The translations under genes were made by a program, and so were the position numbers. The notes beneath the pieces were generated by a model. The model made no database searches. It was not told the origin of the DNA and saw only the letters and a program-made list of their open reading frames with translations. Of a stretch of 64,000 nt of DNA, positions 60,027 to 64,000 are shown in pieces; the first letter of the stretch is position 1, and the number at the start of each line of letters is the position of its first letter. Source of the DNA: Anaerobiospirillum thomasii (GTDB taxonomy: Bacteria; Pseudomonadota; Gammaproteobacteria; Enterobacterales; Succinivibrionaceae); the NCBI RefSeq assembly GCF_900445255.1, contig NZ_UAPU01000007.1, positions 946,001-1,010,000 on the forward strand, in the 5' to 3' direction.

Positions 60027-62543
60027 ATGCAAATTATTAAACGTTCAGGAACTCAGGAAGAGTTCAATCCCCAAAAAATCGAAACCGCTATTTATAAATC
60101 ATTTAAAAGTATAGGTGAAGAGGCCTCTGCTGAAAAACTGCAGGATATAGTTGCAGACATTACCAAGAAATTACAGAGCGCACCTATAAATACTGTTGAA
60201 TCAATTCAGGACACTGTTGAAGAGGCATTGATGTCAAAAGGCTTCTTCTCTGCTGCCAAGAGTTTTATTATTTACAGACAAAAACGTTCTGAACTACGTA
60301 CTTTGCGTATAGCTCTTGTCACCGCAACCGGTGATGTTACTCTTGGAAGTGTGCTTGAATCTATACAGCGTGATTTTACAGAAATTGAATACTCTCTGTC
60401 AGTATTAAGCTCAAAGTTTATTTCCCTGTCCAAGCCTTCATCTTCAGTCAATGAACAGCTCTCATCACTGATCAAGGCAGCAGTAGAATTGACAACACAG
60501 ACAGCTCCTAAATTTGAAATGATTGCAGGCCGTCTGCTGTCACATAAATTCCATTTAAATCTTAAAGCACAGGAAGATAAATTAAATTTAAAAACCTTCT
60601 ATGACAAAATTCTCTATCTGGTAAATGAAGGTCTGTACGGCGAATACATACTCAAGAGCTACAGCAAGGAAGATATAGTAAAGGCTCACAGCTTCATCCG
60701 TCCTGAGCGCGATCATCTGTTTACCTATGCAGGTTTAGATCTGCTGATAAAGCGCTATGTTATCTGCAATCATCAGCATGTACCGCTTGAGACACCGCAG
60801 GAGATGTTCCTTGGTATTGCCATGCACCTTGCCATGAACGAAAAGACCAACCGTCTATCATGGGTGCAGCGCTTTTACAATATGCTTTCAAAAATGGAAG
60901 TTACAATGGCAACACCAACTCTTGCCAATGCAAGAAAGCCATATCATCAGCTCTCATCATGCTTTATAGATACTGTGCCAGACAGCCTTACAGGCATTTA
61001 CAGATCGCTAGATAACTTCGCTCAGGTCAGCAAGTTCGGCGGCGGTATGGGTCTGTATTTTGGAAAAGTCCGCGCCATGGGAAGTGCCATACGTGGCTTT
61101 GAAGGCGCGGCCGGAGGTATCATACGCTGGATCAAGCTTGTAAACGATACAGCCGTAGCTGTAGATCAGTTAGGTGTAAGACAGGGCGCTGTTGCTGTCT
61201 ATCTTGATATGTGGCACAGAGATCTGCCAGAGTTTTTACAGCTTAGAACCAATAACGGCGATGACAGAATGAAGGCCCATGACATATTCCCTGCAATATG
61301 TGTCCCAGACTTCTTCTGGCGTCAGGTGCAGGATAATATTGATGGTACATGGTATCTGATGTGCCCTTATGAAATCCACAAGATCAAGGGCTATCACCTG
61401 GAGGATTTCTTTGGCCACGAGTTTGAAAGCCGCTATCTTGACTGTGTGCACGACAGCCGTATTGTCAAACGCCAGATTTTAATCAAGGATCTGGTACGTC
61501 TTATTCTTAAATCAGCTGTTGAGACAGGAACTCCTTTTATATTTAACCGAGATCTGGTGAATGCTGCCAATCCAAATTCACATGTTGGTAACATCTACTC
61601 ATCCAATCTGTGTACTGAAATTGCCCAGAATATGTCATGCATTGAAACTATAGGCAAAGAAGTTGTAACAGAAGATGGCGTGGTTAAGGTTGTCACCACC
61701 GCAAAGCCTGGTGATTTTGTAGTATGTAATCTGGCCTCACTCGTTCTGGGCCGCATCAATGTAGATGATATTGAATATCTTGATAATATTGTCGAGACAG
61801 CTGTACGTGCGCTTGATAATGTTATTGATCTTAACTTCTATCCTACACCATATGCCAAGCTGACCAATCACAAATACAGAAGTATAGGTCTTGGAATTTC
61901 AGGCTATCATCATCTGCTTGCCAAACAGAATATCAAGTGGGAGAGCGATGAGCATCTGACCTATGTAGACAAGCTCTTTGAGCGCATCAACTTTGCTGCC
62001 ATCAAGGCAAGCTCAGCTATAGCTGCAGAAAAAGGCGCTTACTCTGTCTTTGAAGGCTCTGACTGGCAGACAGGAAGCTACTTCACCAAGCGCAACTATT
62101 CATCACCTAAGTGGGTTGCACTTGCCAAATCTGTAGCTACTCAGGGTATGCGTAATGCCTATCTGCTGGCTGTAGCCCCTACCTCCTCAACCAGTATTAT
62201 CGCAGGAACCACTGCAGGTATCGATCCTGTGATGAATAAGTATTTCCTTGAAGAGAAGAAGGGCTCTATGCTGCCACGTGTTGCTCCTGATCTGTCACAG
62301 AACACCTGGTGGCTGTACAAAAATGCACATAATATTGACCAGAGTTATTCAGTACGTGCCTGTGGTGTCCGTCAGAGACATATTGATCAGGCTCAGAGTA
62401 TGAACCTGTATATAACTAATGACTATACTATGCGTCAGGTGTTAAACTTGTATCTTTTAGCATGGCAGAGCGGTGTCAAAACTATATACTACGTACGCTC
62501 CAAAGCACTTGAAGTTCAAGAATGTGAATCCTGTGCATCATAG
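60027..62543 (+). CDS. nrdA: Ribonucleoside-diphosphate reductase, large subunit
   Basis: 838 residues. It reduces ribonucleoside diphosphates to deoxy forms together with NrdB. The ATP-cone is at residues 1-90 (IIKRSGTQEEFNPQKIETAI), giving allosteric control. The active-site parts are SCFIDTVPDS with its Cys, NLCTEIAQ with the Cys and Glu, VVCNLASL with the partner Cys, and the C-terminal CESCAS pair. It is about 75 residues longer than E. coli NrdA, with most of the extra length between the ATP-cone and the barrel. nrdB follows after 8 bp. Confidence 0.95.
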   Translation: MQIIKRSGTQEEFNPQKIETAIYKSFKSIGEEASAEKLQDIVADITKKLQSAPINTVESIQDTVEEALMSKGFFSAAKSFIIYRQKRSELRTLRIALVTATGDVTLGSVLESIQRDFTEIEYSLSVLSSKFISLSKPSSSVNEQLSSLIKAAVELTTQTAPKFEMIAGRLLSHKFHLNLKAQEDKLNLKTFYDKILYLVNEGLYGEYILKSYSKEDIVKAHSFIRPERDHLFTYAGLDLLIKRYVICNHQHVPLETPQEMFLGIAMHLAMNEKTNRLSWVQRFYNMLSKMEVTMATPTLANARKPYHQLSSCFIDTVPDSLTGIYRSLDNFAQVSKFGGGMGLYFGKVRAMGSAIRGFEGAAGGIIRWIKLVNDTAVAVDQLGVRQGAVAVYLDMWHRDLPEFLQLRTNNGDDRMKAHDIFPAICVPDFFWRQVQDNIDGTWYLMCPYEIHKIKGYHLEDFFGHEFESRYLDCVHDSRIVKRQILIKDLVRLILKSAVETGTPFIFNRDLVNAANPNSHVGNIYSSNLCTEIAQNMSCIETIGKEVVTEDGVVKVVTTAKPGDFVVCNLASLVLGRINVDDIEYLDNIVETAVRALDNVIDLNFYPTPYAKLTNHKYRSIGLGISGYHHLLAKQNIKWESDEHLTYVDKLFERINFAAIKASSAIAAEKGAYSVFEGSDWQTGSYFTKRNYSSPKWVALAKSVATQGMRNAYLLAVAPTSSTSIIAGTTAGIDPVMNKYFLEEKKGSMLPRVAPDLSQNTWWLYKNAHNIDQSYSVRACGVRQRHIDQAQSMNLYITNDYTMRQVLNLYLLAWQSGVKTIYYVRSKALEVQECESCAS

Positions 62544-62551
62544 GTTTTATT

Positions 62552-63598
62552 ATGAGTGATATTTTAATAAAGAAGAAACTGTTCAACCCCGCAGGTGACA
62601 CCGATGTGCGCAACTGGCGCATGATCGGTGGCAATACTACTAATCTTAATGATTTTAACAATATGAAATATTCATGGGCCTCTGACTGGTACAGACAGGC
62701 CATGAACAATTTCTGGATACCAGAAGAGATTAATTTAGCCCAGGATTTTAAAGATTATCCTCATCTTGATAAGGAAGAGAAAGAAGCTTATGACAAGATT
62801 CTGTCATTTTTAGTGTTTCTTGATTCCATTCAGACAGCCAATCTGCCGCGTATAGCAGAATATATCACTGTAAGTGAGGTCAACCTGTGTCTGTCAATTC
62901 AGACATTTCAGGAGTGTATTCACTCTCAAAGCTACAGCTATATGTTAGATTCAATCTGCAAGCCAGATGAGAGAAACAATATTCTGTATCAGTGGAAGGA
63001 TGATGAACACCTTATGCGCCGTAATACCTTTATCGGCTCTTTGTATAATGAATTCCAGGAGCACCAGGATGCGCACACCTTCTTAAAGGTGCTCATGGCC
63101 AACTATATTCTTGAGGGCATCTATTTTTACTCAGGATTTTCATTCTTTTATAACTTATCAAGAAATGGAAAAATGCCTGGTTCTGCTCAGGAAATACGTT
63201 ATATCAACCGCGATGAAAACACCCATCTGTGGCTGTTTAGAAATATAATCAAAGAGCTGCAGAAGGAAAACCCAGAACTCTTTACCAAAGAAACCATAGA
63301 AGAGCTCAAGCAGATGATGCTTGAGGGTATTTCACAGGAAATTGCCTGGGGACACTATGTTATTGGCGACAAGATCAAGGGACTTAACTGTGAAATGATT
63401 ACCGACTATATCAACTATCTGGGCAATCTGCGCTGGATGGGTCTTGGCTTTGAGTCACTTGATCCAAAGTATGAAACAGAGCCAGAGTCAATGTCATGGG
63501 TAAGTCAGTACTCAAATGCCAATATGGTAAAGACCGACTTCTTTGAAGCACGCTCTACAGCCTATGCCAAGAGCACTGCTCTTATTGATGATCTCTAA
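62552..63598 (+). CDS. nrdB: Ribonucleoside-diphosphate reductase, small subunit
   Basis: 348 residues, a class I R2 subunit with a dimetal site. The ligands appear in LDSIQTANL (Asp), QECIHSQSYSYM (Glu, His and the radical Tyr), NYILEGIYFY (Glu) and RDENTHLWLF (Glu-x2-His). The Tyr at the radical position is kept, so it is not a Tyr-less (Ic-type) protein. Makes an operon with nrdA and probably with the next gene. Confidence 0.95.
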   Translation: MSDILIKKKLFNPAGDTDVRNWRMIGGNTTNLNDFNNMKYSWASDWYRQAMNNFWIPEEINLAQDFKDYPHLDKEEKEAYDKILSFLVFLDSIQTANLPRIAEYITVSEVNLCLSIQTFQECIHSQSYSYMLDSICKPDERNNILYQWKDDEHLMRRNTFIGSLYNEFQEHQDAHTFLKVLMANYILEGIYFYSGFSFFYNLSRNGKMPGSAQEIRYINRDENTHLWLFRNIIKELQKENPELFTKETIEELKQMMLEGISQEIAWGHYVIGDKIKGLNCEMITDYINYLGNLRWMGLGFESLDPKYETEPESMSWVSQYSNANMVKTDFFEARSTAYAKSTALIDDL

Positions 63599-63612
63599 AT
63601 AAGGAATTTGAT

Positions 63613-64000
63613 ATGCCTTCAGTAAAAAGTATGACAGCTTTTGCTTCTGTACGTCAGAAAGCTCAGTTTGGAACTTTTGGACTGGATCTTAAGTCTGTAA
63701 ATAACAGGTATCTTGAAATCTACTGCAAAATACCTGATAACATGCGCTTTCTGGAGGCAGAGCTCAGAGATAAAATCAGACAGCGCAATCTGCGTGGCAA
63801 ATTTGAATTAATTGTTACCTTTCAGGAAAATGATGATTTAGCGCTATGCATTAATGACAAGGCTTTAGATGAAGTAATATCTGTCATCAACAACATTAGC
63901 GCCAAGGCACAAAACATAAGTACCTCAGCTGTCGATGTGCTTAATATGCCTGGTGTTATGCAAAAAAGTGAAGATATTATGTCAGATACAGGCTCTGCCA
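63613..64000 (+). CDS. yicC: YicC family protein (5' part)
   Basis: Runs off the window edge after 129 residues. The start MPSVKSMTAFASVRQKAQFG, then SVNNRYLEIYCKIPDNMRFLE and LRGKFELIVTFQ, match YicC, which acts on RNA as an endoribonuclease in E. coli. AAGGAA precedes the ATG at 63613, 14 bp behind nrdB. Confidence 0.9.
   Translation, partial: MPSVKSMTAFASVRQKAQFGTFGLDLKSVNNRYLEIYCKIPDNMRFLEAELRDKIRQRNLRGKFELIVTFQENDDLALCINDKALDEVISVINNISAKAQNISTSAVDVLNMPGVMQKSEDIMSDTGSA

Overview
The window looks like chromosome from a Gram-negative gammaproteobacterium. The S10-spc-alpha ribosomal order, the class Ia ribonucleotide reductase, the lsr autoinducer-2 (AI-2) locus, the MscK-type channel and the proC-yggT pair all fit that group. 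Moderate-to-low GC, a QueH-type queuosine enzyme and heavy insertion-sequence load suggest a host-associated anaerobe, perhaps a Succinivibrionaceae relative. That genus-level placement is inference only.

Layout. 1-10,830 is an insertion-sequence island with four elements. An IS1634-like element (B, 1-8464) carries a second IS1634-like element (A, 22-1995) just inside its left end. A 4-kb IS21-like element (2354-6364) sits inside its transposase gene. A further IS4/IS1634-like element (C, 8511-10828) follows. Target-site duplications are visible for A (TTGTAA), IS21 (ATAT) and C (TCTTTT). The IS21-like element carries a third gene, a KfrA-like coiled-coil DNA-binding protein, plus an array of 22-bp palindromic sites that may be its operators. 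A tRNA with CAT anticodon follows.

10,868-20,290 holds housekeeping genes: dnaG, apaH, rplU-rpmA-obgE-folA and an MscK-like mechanosensitive channel. 20,524-22,378 is a group II intron with a frameshifted reverse transcriptase, inserted at the base of the lsrF terminator. 22,430-31,088 is the AI-2 locus: lsrACDBF on the minus strand, with divergent lsrR-lsrK and a cupin gene where LsrG might be expected. 31,134-38,911 holds a ferredoxin, yggS-proC-yggT, a chemotaxis receptor, a HAD phosphatase and parC. 39,016-42,242 holds a transposase gene, an L,D-transpeptidase and two tandem paralogues of unknown function.

42,537-57,853 is one long minus-strand block of ribosomal protein genes, secY and RNA polymerase alpha. 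Its outstanding feature is two diverged rpoA genes flanking rplQ. Each lacks conserved N-terminal motifs that the other keeps, while both C-terminal domains are nearly intact, which suggests an obligate alpha heterodimer. Both start at non-ATG codons. The window closes with queH, pyrE, nrdAB and the start of a yicC-like gene.

The most likely underdescribed items are the split-function rpoA pair, the KfrA-carrying IS21 element with its operator array, the cupin in the AI-2 locus, the tandem unknown pair at 41.5-42.2 kb, and a 22-codon hydrophobic ORF in the S10 leader.
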